From Bacillota bacterium (GTDB lineage: Bacteria; Bacillota; Clostridia; Peptostreptococcales; Anaerovoracaceae), in contig JAUNQD010000003.1 of assembly GCA_030536355.1 (NCBI GenBank), forward strand, positions 46,906 through 110,905: a stretch of DNA of 64,000 nucleotides. Direction: 5' to 3'. Made by a program: the position numbers and the translations under genes. Below, piece after piece: positions 8,462 to 16,231 of this stretch (the first letter of the stretch is position 1; every line of letters begins with the position of its first letter). Under the pieces are notes generated by a model. The model was not told where the DNA came from. It did no database searches and saw only the letters and a program-made list of their open reading frames with translations.

Positions 8462-9376
8462 ATGAAACATCTTATCGACATTATGGAACTGACAGTGGAA
8501 GAGATCGATGAAATGATCGCTGTTGCAAAAGACATCATAGCAGATCCCGACAAATACGCAGAAAAGTGTAAGAGAAAGAAGTTGGCTACTTTATTCTTCG
8601 AGCCTTCAACAAGAACAAGACTGAGCTTTGAAGCAGCTATGTATGAACTGGGCGGAAACGTTATAGGTTTCTCAGAAGCTCAGAGTTCATCAGCAGCTAA
8701 GGGCGAAAGCGTAGCAGATACTATCAGAACAGTAGGCGCTTATGCAGATATCATCGCAATGAGACATCCTAAGGAAGGGGCCCCGCTGGCAGCATCAAGA
8801 AAGACTATCGTTCCTATCATCAATGCAGGAGACGGCGGACATAACCATCCTACACAGACTTTGACAGACCTGCTGACTATAAGCAGAGAAAAGGGCAGAT
8901 TCAACGATCTTACCATCGGACTTTGCGGAGACCTGAAGTTCGGCAGAACTGTTCACTCACTGATCAGTGCTATGTCAAGATATGAAAACGTTAAATTCGT
9001 CCTCATTTCACCTGATGAACTGAAGATCCCAGAATATCTGAAGGAAGAAGTTCTTATCAAGAACAATATCGAATTCGTTGAAACTGCTGATCTTGAAGAA
9101 GCAATGCCTCAGCTTGATGTACTGTATATGACAAGAGTACAGAGAGAAAGATTCTTCAATGAACAGGATTACTTAAGACTGAAGGACAGCTATATCCTGA
9201 CTCCTGATAAGCTGGTCAACGCTAAGGAAGATCTGAGCATCCTTCATCCGCTGCCAAGAGTAAACGAGATCTCAACTGCCGTTGATGATGACCCTAGAGC
9301 TGTTTACTTCGAACAGGTACTTAACGGCAAATATATCAGAATGGCTCTTATCCTTAAACTTCTGGAGGTGAAATAA
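8462..9376 (+). CDS. pyrB: Aspartate carbamoyltransferase catalytic chain
   Basis: 304 residues. It condenses carbamoyl phosphate with aspartate, the committed step. Both diagnostic motifs are present: [15 protein letters not shown] (carbamoyl-phosphate binding, residues 46-60) and HPLPRVNEI near residue 262. AGGAGG lies 6 nt upstream of the ATG. It is joined to pyrI by a TAATG overlap, which fits equal synthesis of the catalytic and regulatory chains for a c6r6-type enzyme. Confidence 0.96.
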   Translation: MKHLIDIMELTVEEIDEMIAVAKDIIADPDKYAEKCKRKKLATLFFEPSTRTRLSFEAAMYELGGNVIGFSEAQSSSAAKGESVADTIRTVGAYADIIAMRHPKEGAPLAASRKTIVPIINAGDGGHNHPTQTLTDLLTISREKGRFNDLTIGLCGDLKFGRTVHSLISAMSRYENVKFVLISPDELKIPEYLKEEVLIKNNIEFVETADLEEAMPQLDVLYMTRVQRERFFNEQDYLRLKDSYILTPDKLVNAKEDLSILHPLPRVNEISTAVDDDPRAVYFEQVLNGKYIRMALILKLLEVK

Positions 9377-9792
9377 TGAGAATCGATAAAATAGAAAACG
9401 GAATCGTTATCGACCACATCAAATCAGGACAGGCTATGGAATTATATAAGATGCTTGGTCTTGAAAAGCTGGACTGTCAGGTTGCTATCATCAAGAACGC
9501 TGAATCCGGCAAGATGGGAAGAAAGGACATCATCAAGATCGACCAGATGATAGACCTGAATCTGGATATCATCGGATACGTAGATCCTGAAATCACTGTT
9601 AACATTATCAGAAACGGCGAAAGAGAAAAGGTTGCTCATATCGAGCTTCCTGATGAAGTGGTAGATATCATCAAGTGCAAGAATCCTAGATGCATCACTA
9701 CTACAGAACAGGAACTGCCTCACGTATTCAAACTTACTGATAAGGACAACAGAGTTTACAGATGTCTGTATTGTGAAAGTAAGGCGAAATAA
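9376..9792 (+). CDS. pyrI: Aspartate carbamoyltransferase regulatory chain
   Basis: 138 residues: an N-terminal nucleotide-binding allosteric domain and a C-terminal zinc domain with the four cysteines of CKNPRCI and YRCLYCES. It binds CTP/ATP and tunes PyrB. GGAGGTG precedes the ATG by 5 nt. Bacillus lacks PyrI, while many Clostridia and enteric bacteria have it. It is the last gene of the operon and is followed by a terminator. Confidence 0.95.
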   Translation: MRIDKIENGIVIDHIKSGQAMELYKMLGLEKLDCQVAIIKNAESGKMGRKDIIKIDQMIDLNLDIIGYVDPEITVNIIRNGEREKVAHIELPDEVVDIIKCKNPRCITTTEQELPHVFKLTDKDNRVYRCLYCESKAK

Positions 9793-9828
9793 GAAGCATA
9801 GAAACTGAATATACTTAAGAAGAAATCT

Positions 9829-9858
9829 GCTCGTCATTGTTGAAATGGCGGGCTTTTT
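9829..9858 (+). terminator. Rho-independent terminator of the pyr operon
   Basis: A 10-bp stem, including two G-U pairs, pairs 9829-9838 with 9844-9853 around loop GTTGA and is followed by TTTTTCTGTT. The alaS promoter overlaps it. Confidence 0.8.
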
Positions 9859-9868
9859 CTGTTAAAAT
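9840..9868 (+). promoter_or_regulatory. Candidate alaS promoter inside the pyr terminator
   Basis: TTGAAA (9840-9845) and TAAAAT (9863-9868) are 17 nt apart. The -35 box occupies the terminator loop and right arm. The ATG is 41 nt downstream, leaving no room for a T-box leader. Confidence 0.6.
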
Positions 9869-9908
9869 ATTTAATTAGGTATTGAATAAAAACAGAGGAG
9901 AAAAGACT

Positions 9909-12530
9909 ATGAAAAAGATGGGCTTAAATGAATTACGTGAAAAGTTTTTAAGCTTCTATGAATCAAAGGAACATTACAGAAGACAGAGCTTCTCTCTTAT
10001 TCCTGAAAAGGACAAGAGTCTGCTTATCATAAATTCAGGTATGGCACCACTGAAGCCATACTTCGCAGGACTGGAAACTCCTCCTAGCAAGAGAATGACT
10101 ACTTGCCAGAAGTGCATCAGAACAGGTGACATCGAAAACGTTGGCTTCACTTCAAGACATGGTACATTCTTCGAAATGCTGGGAAGTTTTTCATTCGGAG
10201 ATTACTTCAAGCATGAATCACTGAACTGGGGATGGGAATTCATCACAGAAGTTTTACAGATGCCTACTGACAAACTGTGGGCTACAGTGTATGAAGATGA
10301 CGATCAGGCATATAACATCTGGAAAGATGAGATCGGCATGCCTGAAGAAAGAATAGTACGTCTCGGTAAAGACGATAACTTCTGGGAAATCGGAACAGGT
10401 CCATGCGGTCCATGCTCAGAAATTTATTTCGACAGAGGCGAAAAATACGGATGTGATAATCCTGACTGCAAGCCGGGATGTGACTGTGACAGATATGTAG
10501 AATTCTGGAACCACGTATTCACACAGTTCAACAGAGATGACGAAGGAAACTACACAGATCTGGCTCATCCTAACATCGATACAGGTATGGGTCTGGAAAG
10601 ACTTGCATGCGTTATGCAGGGAGTAGAATCAATCTTTGATATCGACACTATCCAGTACGTATTGGAAGGCGTTGTTAAGAAATCAGGCGTTGAATATAAG
10701 AATGGTGAAGCACCTGAAGATATCTCCATCAGGATCATTACAGATCACTTAAGATCAATGACATTCATGATCGGCGATACTATCCTGCCAAGTAATGAAG
10801 GCAGAGGATATGTTCTCAGAAGAATCATCCGTCGTGCTGCAAGACACGGTAAGGTCCTTGGAATCGAAGGACCATTCCTTGCTGAACTTTGCGATAGAGT
10901 AATAGATATCTCCGGTAAAGCATATCCTGAATTGGAAGAACGTCGTGTTGCTATCAAGAAGGTAGTTGGCGTAGAAGAACAGAAATTCGCTGCAACTATC
11001 GATCAGGGTATGAAGATCATCAATGGTCATATCGACGAGCTGAAAGCGGCAGGTGAAACAGTTCTTGAAGGCGAAAAGGCATTCAAGCTTCATGATACTT
11101 ATGGATTCCCGATCGATCTGACAAGAGAAATCTTGGAAGAATCAGGATATACAGTTGATCTGGACGGATTCAAGGCAGCTATGGAAGAGCAGAAGAAACG
11201 TTCACAGGTTGAACAGGAAATGGAAGGAGCAGGCTGGAAAGAAGCGTCTGCAGACTTTGCAATAGAAGGTGAAACAGTATTCACAGGATACGAAACACTT
11301 GTAGATACAGGTGTTGTGAAAGCTCTTTTCTGGGATCAGAAGCCACTTGAAGAAGTTTCTGAAGGCGATGTATGCAGAGTAGTTCTCGATAAGACTCCGT
11401 TCTACGCAGAAAGCGGCGGGCAGACTTACGATACAGGTGTGATCTACAATGATGATTTCATGGCAACTGTTGAAGAAGTAGTTAAGTTCCAGAATGTATT
11501 CGCACATAAGATCACTGTTAAAGAGGGGACTATCAAACTGGGTGCAGAAGTTAACGCTATGCCTCATGCTCCTACAAGAAATAAGATCGCTGCTAACCAT
11601 ACTGCAACACATCTGCTTCACAAGGCACTTAAGGAAGTCCTTGGTGAACATGTTAAGCAGGCAGGTTCATCTGTAACTAAGGATGCTCTGCGTTTTGACT
11701 TCAATCATTTCGAAGCGATGACTGCTGAAGAAGTGAAGAGGGTGGAAGATATCGTTAACGATAAGATCAGCCACTTCCTGGACGTAGAGACTAAAGAAAT
11801 GCCTATCAAGGAAGCATTTGCAGAAGGTGTTACTGCATTGTTCGGTGAAAAATACGGCGATGTAGTAAGAGTAGTTTCAGTTGGAAGCTACAGCAAGGAA
11901 CTGTGCGGCGGTACACATGTCAAGAATTCAGGACAGATCGGTGCGTTCAAGATCTTGAGCGAAGCAGGCGTTGCGTCAGGCGTAAGAAGAATTGAAGCCG
12001 TTACAGGCCTCGGCGTTCTCGCTAAATACAACGAAGATGAAGAACTTATCGCGAAGACTTCAGGCGCACTCAAGTCAAATAGAGACAACATGGCAGACAG
12101 ATCAGCTGCTCTCGTTGAAGAAGTGAAGGCTCTTAAGAAAGAAATCGAAGAACTGAAGAAGGCTGAAATGAGTAAGGGTCTGGGTTCACTGGTCGATGGA
12201 GCTAAGGAAATCAACGGTGTGAAGCTGATCACTCAGCAGTTCGAAGACTACAACATCAACGATCTGAGAGGGCTTTCTGACCAGATAAAGGCCGAAAATA
12301 AGGGTGTAGCAATGGTATTTGCAACAGTTTCAGGTGGTAAAGTGACATTCCTTGTATCCCTTACTGATGATCTGGTTGAAAAGGGTCTTCATGCAGGTAA
12401 GATGATCAAGGAAATCGCAGCAGCTGCAGGCGGTGGCGGCGGTGGTAAGGCTGACATGGCTCAGGCAGGTGCTAAGGACCCAAGCAAGATCGGAGATGCA
12501 TTTGCCAAGGCTGAAGAATTGATTGGTTAA
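9909..12530 (+). CDS. alaS: Alanyl-tRNA synthetase
   Basis: 873 residues, full length. The N-terminal class II aminoacylation domain includes the usual RHGTFFEMLGSFSFGDYFK. The editing domain has its zinc-binding HTATHLLHKAL and CGGTHV, and a coiled region leads to the glycine-rich C-Ala domain (GGGGGGKADMAQAG). An in-frame TTG at 9882 is possible. I chose the ATG at 9909 because AGAGGAG lies 8 nt before it. A Cys-rich segment, CDNPDCKPGCDCDRY, sits near residue 180 in the catalytic domain and resembles a small metal site seen in some clostridial AlaRS (inference). ireB and ruvX follow, the usual Firmicute order. Confidence 0.97.
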   Translation: MKKMGLNELREKFLSFYESKEHYRRQSFSLIPEKDKSLLIINSGMAPLKPYFAGLETPPSKRMTTCQKCIRTGDIENVGFTSRHGTFFEMLGSFSFGDYFKHESLNWGWEFITEVLQMPTDKLWATVYEDDDQAYNIWKDEIGMPEERIVRLGKDDNFWEIGTGPCGPCSEIYFDRGEKYGCDNPDCKPGCDCDRYVEFWNHVFTQFNRDDEGNYTDLAHPNIDTGMGLERLACVMQGVESIFDIDTIQYVLEGVVKKSGVEYKNGEAPEDISIRIITDHLRSMTFMIGDTILPSNEGRGYVLRRIIRRAARHGKVLGIEGPFLAELCDRVIDISGKAYPELEERRVAIKKVVGVEEQKFAATIDQGMKIINGHIDELKAAGETVLEGEKAFKLHDTYGFPIDLTREILEESGYTVDLDGFKAAMEEQKKRSQVEQEMEGAGWKEASADFAIEGETVFTGYETLVDTGVVKALFWDQKPLEEVSEGDVCRVVLDKTPFYAESGGQTYDTGVIYNDDFMATVEEVVKFQNVFAHKITVKEGTIKLGAEVNAMPHAPTRNKIAANHTATHLLHKALKEVLGEHVKQAGSSVTKDALRFDFNHFEAMTAEEVKRVEDIVNDKISHFLDVETKEMPIKEAFAEGVTALFGEKYGDVVRVVSVGSYSKELCGGTHVKNSGQIGAFKILSEAGVASGVRRIEAVTGLGVLAKYNEDEELIAKTSGALKSNRDNMADRSAALVEEVKALKKEIEELKKAEMSKGLGSLVDGAKEINGVKLITQQFEDYNINDLRGLSDQIKAENKGVAMVFATVSGGKVTFLVSLTDDLVEKGLHAGKMIKEIAAAAGGGGGGKADMAQAGAKDPSKIGDAFAKAEELIG

Positions 12531-12552
12531 TAATAACTATATTATGTAAACT
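12525..12552 (+). other. dif-like half site (XerD arm identical to Bacillus dif)
   Basis: Fifteen consecutive bases, 12538-12552 (TATATTATGTAAACT), match the right half of the Bacillus subtilis dif site from memory. The left arm matches poorly (about 5 of 13). It starts at the alaS stop codon. It could be a decayed or accessory Xer site, or chance in AT-rich sequence. Confidence 0.25.
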
Positions 12553-12562
12553 AATTTAACTC

Positions 12563-12591
12563 TTGTAATAAACTGGAAAAGAATGTATAAT
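12563..12591 (+). promoter_or_regulatory. Sigma-A promoter of ireB
   Basis: TTGTAA (12563-12568), a 17-nt spacer and a perfect TATAAT (12586-12591), 20 nt before the ireB ATG. The start site would be near 12598, giving a nearly minimal leader. Confidence 0.75.
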
Positions 12592-12611
12592 GAAATAAAT
12601 GGAGGTGTAGT

Positions 12612-12860
12612 ATGGATAGACAGACAAGAATGTATGATAACTTTGATAGAGTAGAACAGAGAACTATCGAAGAAATCTTAAACATAGTATATGATTCTCT
12701 GGAAGAAAGAGGTTACAATGCCATCGATCAGATGGTAGGTTATATCCTGTCCGGAGATCCATCATATATCACAAGCCACAACAATGCTAGAAATATCATG
12801 GGCAGAATCGAGAGAGATGACCTGGTAGAAGAACTGATCAGAGCATATCTCCGTAAATAA
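12612..12860 (+). CDS. ireB: IreB family (UPF0297) regulatory phosphoprotein
   Basis: 82 residues, matching UPF0297 along its whole length (SGDPSYITSHNNARN in the centre, ERDDLVEELIRAYL at the end). In Enterococcus the homologue IreB is a small dimeric substrate of the PASTA kinase IreK and restrains cephalosporin resistance; B. subtilis YrzL is the equivalent. The phosphorylated threonines near the IreB N-terminus have a possible counterpart in Thr5. GGAGGTG lies 5 nt upstream. A terminator separates it from ruvX. Confidence 0.9.
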   Translation: MDRQTRMYDNFDRVEQRTIEEILNIVYDSLEERGYNAIDQMVGYILSGDPSYITSHNNARNIMGRIERDDLVEELIRAYLRK

Positions 12861-12875
12861 TTGAGTTTCAATTGG

Positions 12876-12903
12876 CGGGCAGAAATGCCCGCTTTGTTTT
12901 TTG
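12876..12903 (+). terminator. Intra-operon terminator between ireB and ruvX
   Basis: GCGGGCA (12876-12882), loop GAAA, TGCCCGC (12887-12893), then TTTGTTTTTT. The U run abuts the GAGGAG ribosome site of ruvX, so read-through and termination are probably balanced here. Confidence 0.85.
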
Positions 12904-12914
12904 AGGAGAGTATA

Positions 12915-13346
12915 ATGAAGAAATTAGCTTTAGACGTAGGGGACAAGACTATAGGAGTGGCAGTAAGCGATGCCCTTAACATCACTGCACAAGGAGTGAC
13001 CACCATTGAGAGAGTAGGGATACGCAAAGATGCCGGGAAAGTCATGGACTATATCAAAGAATTTGATTGTGATACAGTCGTTATAGGGCTTCCTAAGAAG
13101 CTTGACGGAACAGACAGTCCCCAGACTGAGAAAGTATACGAGTTCAAGACTATGCTGGAAAATAAGATGAGAAGCACAGGGATGGCTTATATAAAAGTTG
13201 AGTTCTATGATGAGAGACTAACTACTGTAATGGCAGAAAAGGTCCTTATAGAAGCAGATGTGAGCCGAAAAGGGCGTAAGAAAGTAATAGATAAACAGGC
13301 AGCAGTGTTGATTTTGCAAGGATATCTTGACAGAGGAGGATTCTAG
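12915..13346 (+). CDS. ruvX: RuvX/YqgF pre-16S rRNA nuclease
   Basis: 143 residues, RNase H-like fold. The family acts in 5' end maturation of 16S rRNA. The N-terminal LALDVGDKTIGVAVSD holds the first catalytic Asp, GLPKKLDG is the conserved central motif, and YDERLTTV carries the ERLTT signature. The start at 12915 is set by GAGGAG 6 nt upstream; the longer in-frame start (12861) would run through the terminator. The next gene begins 1 nt after the stop. Confidence 0.93.
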   Translation: MKKLALDVGDKTIGVAVSDALNITAQGVTTIERVGIRKDAGKVMDYIKEFDCDTVVIGLPKKLDGTDSPQTEKVYEFKTMLENKMRSTGMAYIKVEFYDERLTTVMAEKVLIEADVSRKGRKKVIDKQAAVLILQGYLDRGGF

Positions 13347-13347
13347 A

Positions 13348-13770
13348 ATGAGTTATTATATCGACTTTTGGAAACGCGCGTTCGATTTTAAAGGAGTAGC
13401 ATCACGCAAAGAATACTGGATAGCTTTTTTATTCAATATAATAGTAGTGTTCGTTATTGGTCTTGTTTTAGCATTCGTATCGGATGAGGCGCTGAATGTT
13501 TTTCAAGGAATATACAGCCTGTTGATAATAATACCTAGCATATCCATAAGCGTACGAAGACTACACGATTCAAACAAGTCAGGGTTGTGGTATCTTCTTT
13601 CATTGATTCCTGTAATAGGAGGGCTTATTGTATTTATCTTCATGTTGATGGGAACAGTTAGACTGAATAACAGATGGCGTATGTATGATATACATCGCGG
13701 AAAGATCAGAGAAGATATATTTGAAGAACCATTAAGTGAAACTGCTAAATGGACTTATAAGGAAATGTAA
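13348..13770 (+). CDS. DUF805 family inner-membrane protein
   Basis: 140 residues. DUF805 hallmarks are FKGVASRKEYW near residue 15, a hydrophobic stretch of two helices, then ISVRRLHDSNKSGLWYLL leading into a third and fourth membrane segment. The function of the family is unknown. AGAGGAGG is 8 nt upstream inside ruvX, so the gene is coupled to it, and a 12-bp hairpin follows. The C-terminal 40 residues are charged and likely cytoplasmic. Confidence 0.85.
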   Translation: MSYYIDFWKRAFDFKGVASRKEYWIAFLFNIIVVFVIGLVLAFVSDEALNVFQGIYSLLIIIPSISISVRRLHDSNKSGLWYLLSLIPVIGGLIVFIFMLMGTVRLNNRWRMYDIHRGKIREDIFEEPLSETAKWTYKEM

Positions 13771-13783
13771 AAAATAATATATT

Positions 13784-13817
13784 AATAACCTCTTATAATA
13801 TTTAAGAGGTTATTTTA
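13784..13817 (+). terminator. Terminator after the DUF805 gene
   Basis: A perfect 12-bp stem (13784-13795 with 13803-13814) and a 7-nt loop, followed by a short interrupted T run. It separates the housekeeping operon from the AT-rich nuclease gene. Confidence 0.7.
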
Positions 13818-13864
13818 TTGTATAATGTAGATAAGTTATTATAAAAAAAATAGAAAGTAAATAT

Positions 13865-15379
13865 ATGAATAGCAAACTTATAGTCGGAATTACTGATTTA
13901 AAAACTACATATCCATATATCGCTAAAGAATGGGATTATCAATTAAATGAAGGGAATCCAGAAGACTATTTTTATGGTTCAACTAAGCATATACATTGGA
14001 TATGTTCAAAATGTGGACATAAATGGAATGCAACAATTAGATCTAGAACTAATAAAGGAACGGGATGCCCCAAATGCGCTATACAAAAAAGAGCAAACAA
14101 AAGAAACGAAACATATATAGCTAAACATGGATCAATTAATGACCCTGTATTATTAAAAGAATGGGACTATGAAAAAAATCTAAGCTCACCTAACAAATAT
14201 TCAAAAGGTAGCAATAAAAAAGTACATTGGATATGTTCAAAATGTGGTTATTCCTACGAATCTAAAATAAACAATAGAACATACTTAAATAGAGGATGTC
14301 CATTATGTAGTAATCAGATTGTTGTTAAAGGGAAAAATGATTTAGCCACAACACACCCTAATATTGCAAAAGAATGGGATTATGATAAAAATGGAATATT
14401 AACACCATATAATACTACGCATGGTAGTGGAAAGAAAGTATGGTGGAAATGTCCTGAAGGGCATTCATATTGCGCCACTATATTGCATAGAACAAATGGT
14501 GGAACTAATTGTCCTATATGCAATTCAGGTAGACAAACGTCATTTGCTGAGCAAGCTATATTTTATTATATAAAGTTACTTTATCCAGATGCCATTAATA
14601 GATATAAAGATATATTTAATAATGGAATGGAGCTTGATATATATATACCATCAATAAAGCTTGGCATAGAATATGATGGAATGGCATGGCATAAGAAAGA
14701 GAATAAAGAAAGAGAACTAAAAAAATATAACATATGTAAGTTTAATGGTATTAAACTATTTAGAATAATAGAGGGAGAGCTAGATGAGTTTAATATTGCC
14801 GCAGATTATTATTTACATATGGATAAGATATATGAGCATAAGAATTTAGAAAAAGCAATAAGAATAATTGCAGATAAACTTGATCCAGAATCGAATCCGT
14901 TCACAAGAAGAAAAGTACATATGTTCCATAGTACGTTAGATATTAACATTAATAGAGACGAAAAAGAAATACGCTCATATATGACAAAAATAAATAATAA
15001 CTTTGAAGAAAAATACCCATTGATAGCAGAGGAATGGCATCCAACAAAAAACGGCAAGTTAAAACCTAACATGTTTAAATCGGGTTCAGATATTAAAGTT
15101 TTTTGGCTATGTTCAAAATGTGGTTTTGAGTATAAAACATCAATAGGGCATAGGACAGCAGGTACAGGATGTCCTAAATGCGCCATAAAAAGAAATAATG
15201 AAGCTAAAATGAAAGCAGTAGTTATGATGGATCCTCAAAATGGCAGGCAGATAAAAACATACAAGTCAATAACAGAAGCAAGTAAAGAGACTGGAATCAA
15301 TAGTTCAAATATTTCAATGGTATGTAGAGGTCAACGAAATAAAGCTGGCGGATATATTTGGAAATATAAAAACGAATAG
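13865..15379 (+). CDS. Zinc-ribbon repeat protein with Vsr-like nuclease core and NUMOD1-like tail
   Basis: 504 residues. Three repeats of about 62 residues (about 9-72, 88-148, 157-219) and a fourth (about 379-440) share an EWDY/EWHP start, a WxCSKCG turn and a GCPxC end. These match treble-clef zinc fingers of the DUF4379 type. Between repeats 3 and 4, residues 226-305 read as a PD-(D/E)XK/Vsr-like nuclease: SFAEQ (Glu229), ELDIYIP (Asp258), GIEYDGMAWHK (Glu269, His276), KFNGIKLFRI. Residues 450-504 resemble the NUMOD1/IENR1 DNA-binding helix-turn-helix of intron-encoded nucleases (KTYKSITEASKETGI). This is the architecture of EDxHD-type homing endonucleases, so a free-standing mobile nuclease is the best inference. 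The gene is visibly more A+T-rich than its neighbours and has a poor ribosome site. TATAAT at 13821-13826 may be its -10 box. Confidence 0.72.
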   Translation: MNSKLIVGITDLKTTYPYIAKEWDYQLNEGNPEDYFYGSTKHIHWICSKCGHKWNATIRSRTNKGTGCPKCAIQKRANKRNETYIAKHGSINDPVLLKEWDYEKNLSSPNKYSKGSNKKVHWICSKCGYSYESKINNRTYLNRGCPLCSNQIVVKGKNDLATTHPNIAKEWDYDKNGILTPYNTTHGSGKKVWWKCPEGHSYCATILHRTNGGTNCPICNSGRQTSFAEQAIFYYIKLLYPDAINRYKDIFNNGMELDIYIPSIKLGIEYDGMAWHKKENKERELKKYNICKFNGIKLFRIIEGELDEFNIAADYYLHMDKIYEHKNLEKAIRIIADKLDPESNPFTRRKVHMFHSTLDININRDEKEIRSYMTKINNNFEEKYPLIAEEWHPTKNGKLKPNMFKSGSDIKVFWLCSKCGFEYKTSIGHRTAGTGCPKCAIKRNNEAKMKAVVMMDPQNGRQIKTYKSITEASKETGINSSNISMVCRGQRNKAGGYIWKYKNE

Positions 15380-15597
15380 AGACCTTGGTAAAAAGATGAT
15401 GAAAAACCAAAGCCTCTAAATAGTGAGAGGGCATATAAGTAACATAAATATTTAATTTGAAGAGAAACGCAACTATTCCTATAATCATAATTAAGGGAAG
15501 AGATGTTGTGATCAGCCGGAGAAATAAGCATGTTAAGCTTCAAATGGCTTGATTTCAATGATTCTCAAACACATCATAATTAATATAATAAATAAAA
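15380..15597 (+). ncRNA. Possible structured 3' RNA downstream of the nuclease gene
   Basis: About 220 nt without an ORF, ending in its own terminator. Helices that can form in order: 15385-15389/15406-15410; 15413-15417/15426-15430; 15470-15473/15505-15508 enclosing 15476-15480/15495-15499; 15514-15517/15546-15549 enclosing 15526-15529/15537-15540. It matches no riboswitch, ribozyme or group I/II core that I know. AT-rich DNA folds easily, so support is modest. Confidence 0.3.
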
Positions 15598-15642
15598 ATA
15601 CCCCGTATATTAATTGTAATAAATTATTACGGAGTATTTTTT
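15598..15642 (+). terminator. Terminator of the nuclease/3' RNA unit
   Basis: 15598-15607 pairs with 15628-15637 (10 bp, one C-A mismatch) and is followed by six T. It would end a transcript of about 1.8 kb starting near 13830. Confidence 0.65.
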
Positions 15643-15809
15643 ATTAAGATTATGTATTGTAGGTATATTTATTATTCCCCTTATTTTGTTCAAAAAAACG
15701 AGGCTCTAATTTTCGATTTAAGCGATTTTATTTATAATGGTCGATACTTATTACCTCTTGATTTTCGCCTGTTACAGCGTAAATTTGTCTTCAATGGGAC
15801 ATGATGGTT
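15643..15809. other. Convergent spacer with no recognised feature
   Basis: 167 nt of AT-rich sequence between the plus-strand terminator and the stop codon of the minus-strand LysM gene. I see no gene, no repeat and no clear terminator for the LysM gene. Confidence 0.5.
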
Positions 15810-16139
15810 TTACAGGTTGTCAGGCACTAAAATCACCATTCCGGGCTCTAAATCTGAAGCAGACATATCGTTTGCTTTACAGATTTCATATACTGCGCGT
15901 CTTGTATCGGTTTTATCATTTTTATATGTATTGGCAATGTCCCATAAAGTATCACCATAGCAAACTTCAACCTCGATCGGCTCAGATTTGACCAAAGCAA
16001 ATGATGTATCGGAGCCTAACACATAATTGATTCCGCTGACCATAAGCCCGATCATAACTATCAATGATGTTATGAATCTGAACTTGGATTTGATTCTGTA
16101 TTTTCTTTTTCTGTTGTTTGATCTATTCTCTGTTCTCAT
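15810..16139 (-). CDS. Membrane-anchored LysM protein, YneA-like SOS division inhibitor
   Basis: 109 residues: a basic N-terminus (RSNNRKRKYRIKSK), one membrane helix at about 22-41, and a C-terminal LysM domain from about residue 56 (YGDTLWDIANTY to PGMVILVP). This is the plan of YneA of B. subtilis and its Gram-positive relatives, which are induced by DNA damage and delay septation. The call rests on the architecture plus three LexA-type boxes in the promoter. The start at 16139 is fixed by AGAGAGGT; a longer in-frame start at 16238 would read through the promoter. lexA is not adjacent, unlike in Bacillus. A different LysM wall protein cannot be excluded by sequence alone. Confidence 0.75.
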   Translation of the reverse strand: MRTENRSNNRKRKYRIKSKFRFITSLIVMIGLMVSGINYVLGSDTSFALVKSEPIEVEVCYGDTLWDIANTYKNDKTDTRRAVYEICKANDMSASDLEPGMVILVPDNL

Positions 16140-16166
16140 ATCGGACCTCTCTTTCCTGCCCCTCTT

Positions 16167-16180
16167 CAAACGTTTGTTCT
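16167..16180 (-). promoter_or_regulatory. LexA/DinR box 3 (downstream of the start site)
   Basis: Minus strand AGAACAAACGTTTG, 13 of 14 to the Gram-positive LexA consensus CGAACRNRYGTTYG. It lies in the 5' untranslated region of the LysM gene. Confidence 0.7.
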
Positions 16181-16194
16181 TTTGTTGTAAACAC

Positions 16195-16223
16195 AGTATA
16201 TCAGAATATATGTTCGCAGTCAA
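16195..16223 (-). promoter_or_regulatory. Sigma-A promoter of the LysM gene
   Basis: Minus strand TTGACT (16218-16223), a 17-nt spacer, TATACT (16195-16200). A LexA-like box occupies the spacer, so bound LexA would exclude RNA polymerase. Confidence 0.85.
16203..16216 (-). promoter_or_regulatory. LexA/DinR box 2 (between -35 and -10)
   Basis: Minus strand CGAACATATATTCT. The left half-site and spacer match the consensus fully; the right half matches 3 of 5. Confidence 0.6.
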
Positions 16224-16231
16224 CACTAAAT

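Noticed and set aside
15391..15408. AUGAUGA followed by GAAA-like bases, suggesting a hammerhead ribozyme core
   Set aside because: The essential C of CUGAUGA is replaced by A, and the three helices around the core do not form.
15380..15600. 3' half of a group I intron
   Set aside because: No P7/R-S core sequences were found, and the 45 nt before the nuclease gene are too short to hold the 5' half; the flanks do not join into a split gene.
15737..15991. 84-codon plus-strand ORF
   Set aside because: It overlaps the LysM gene in antisense, has no ribosome site and no family resemblance.
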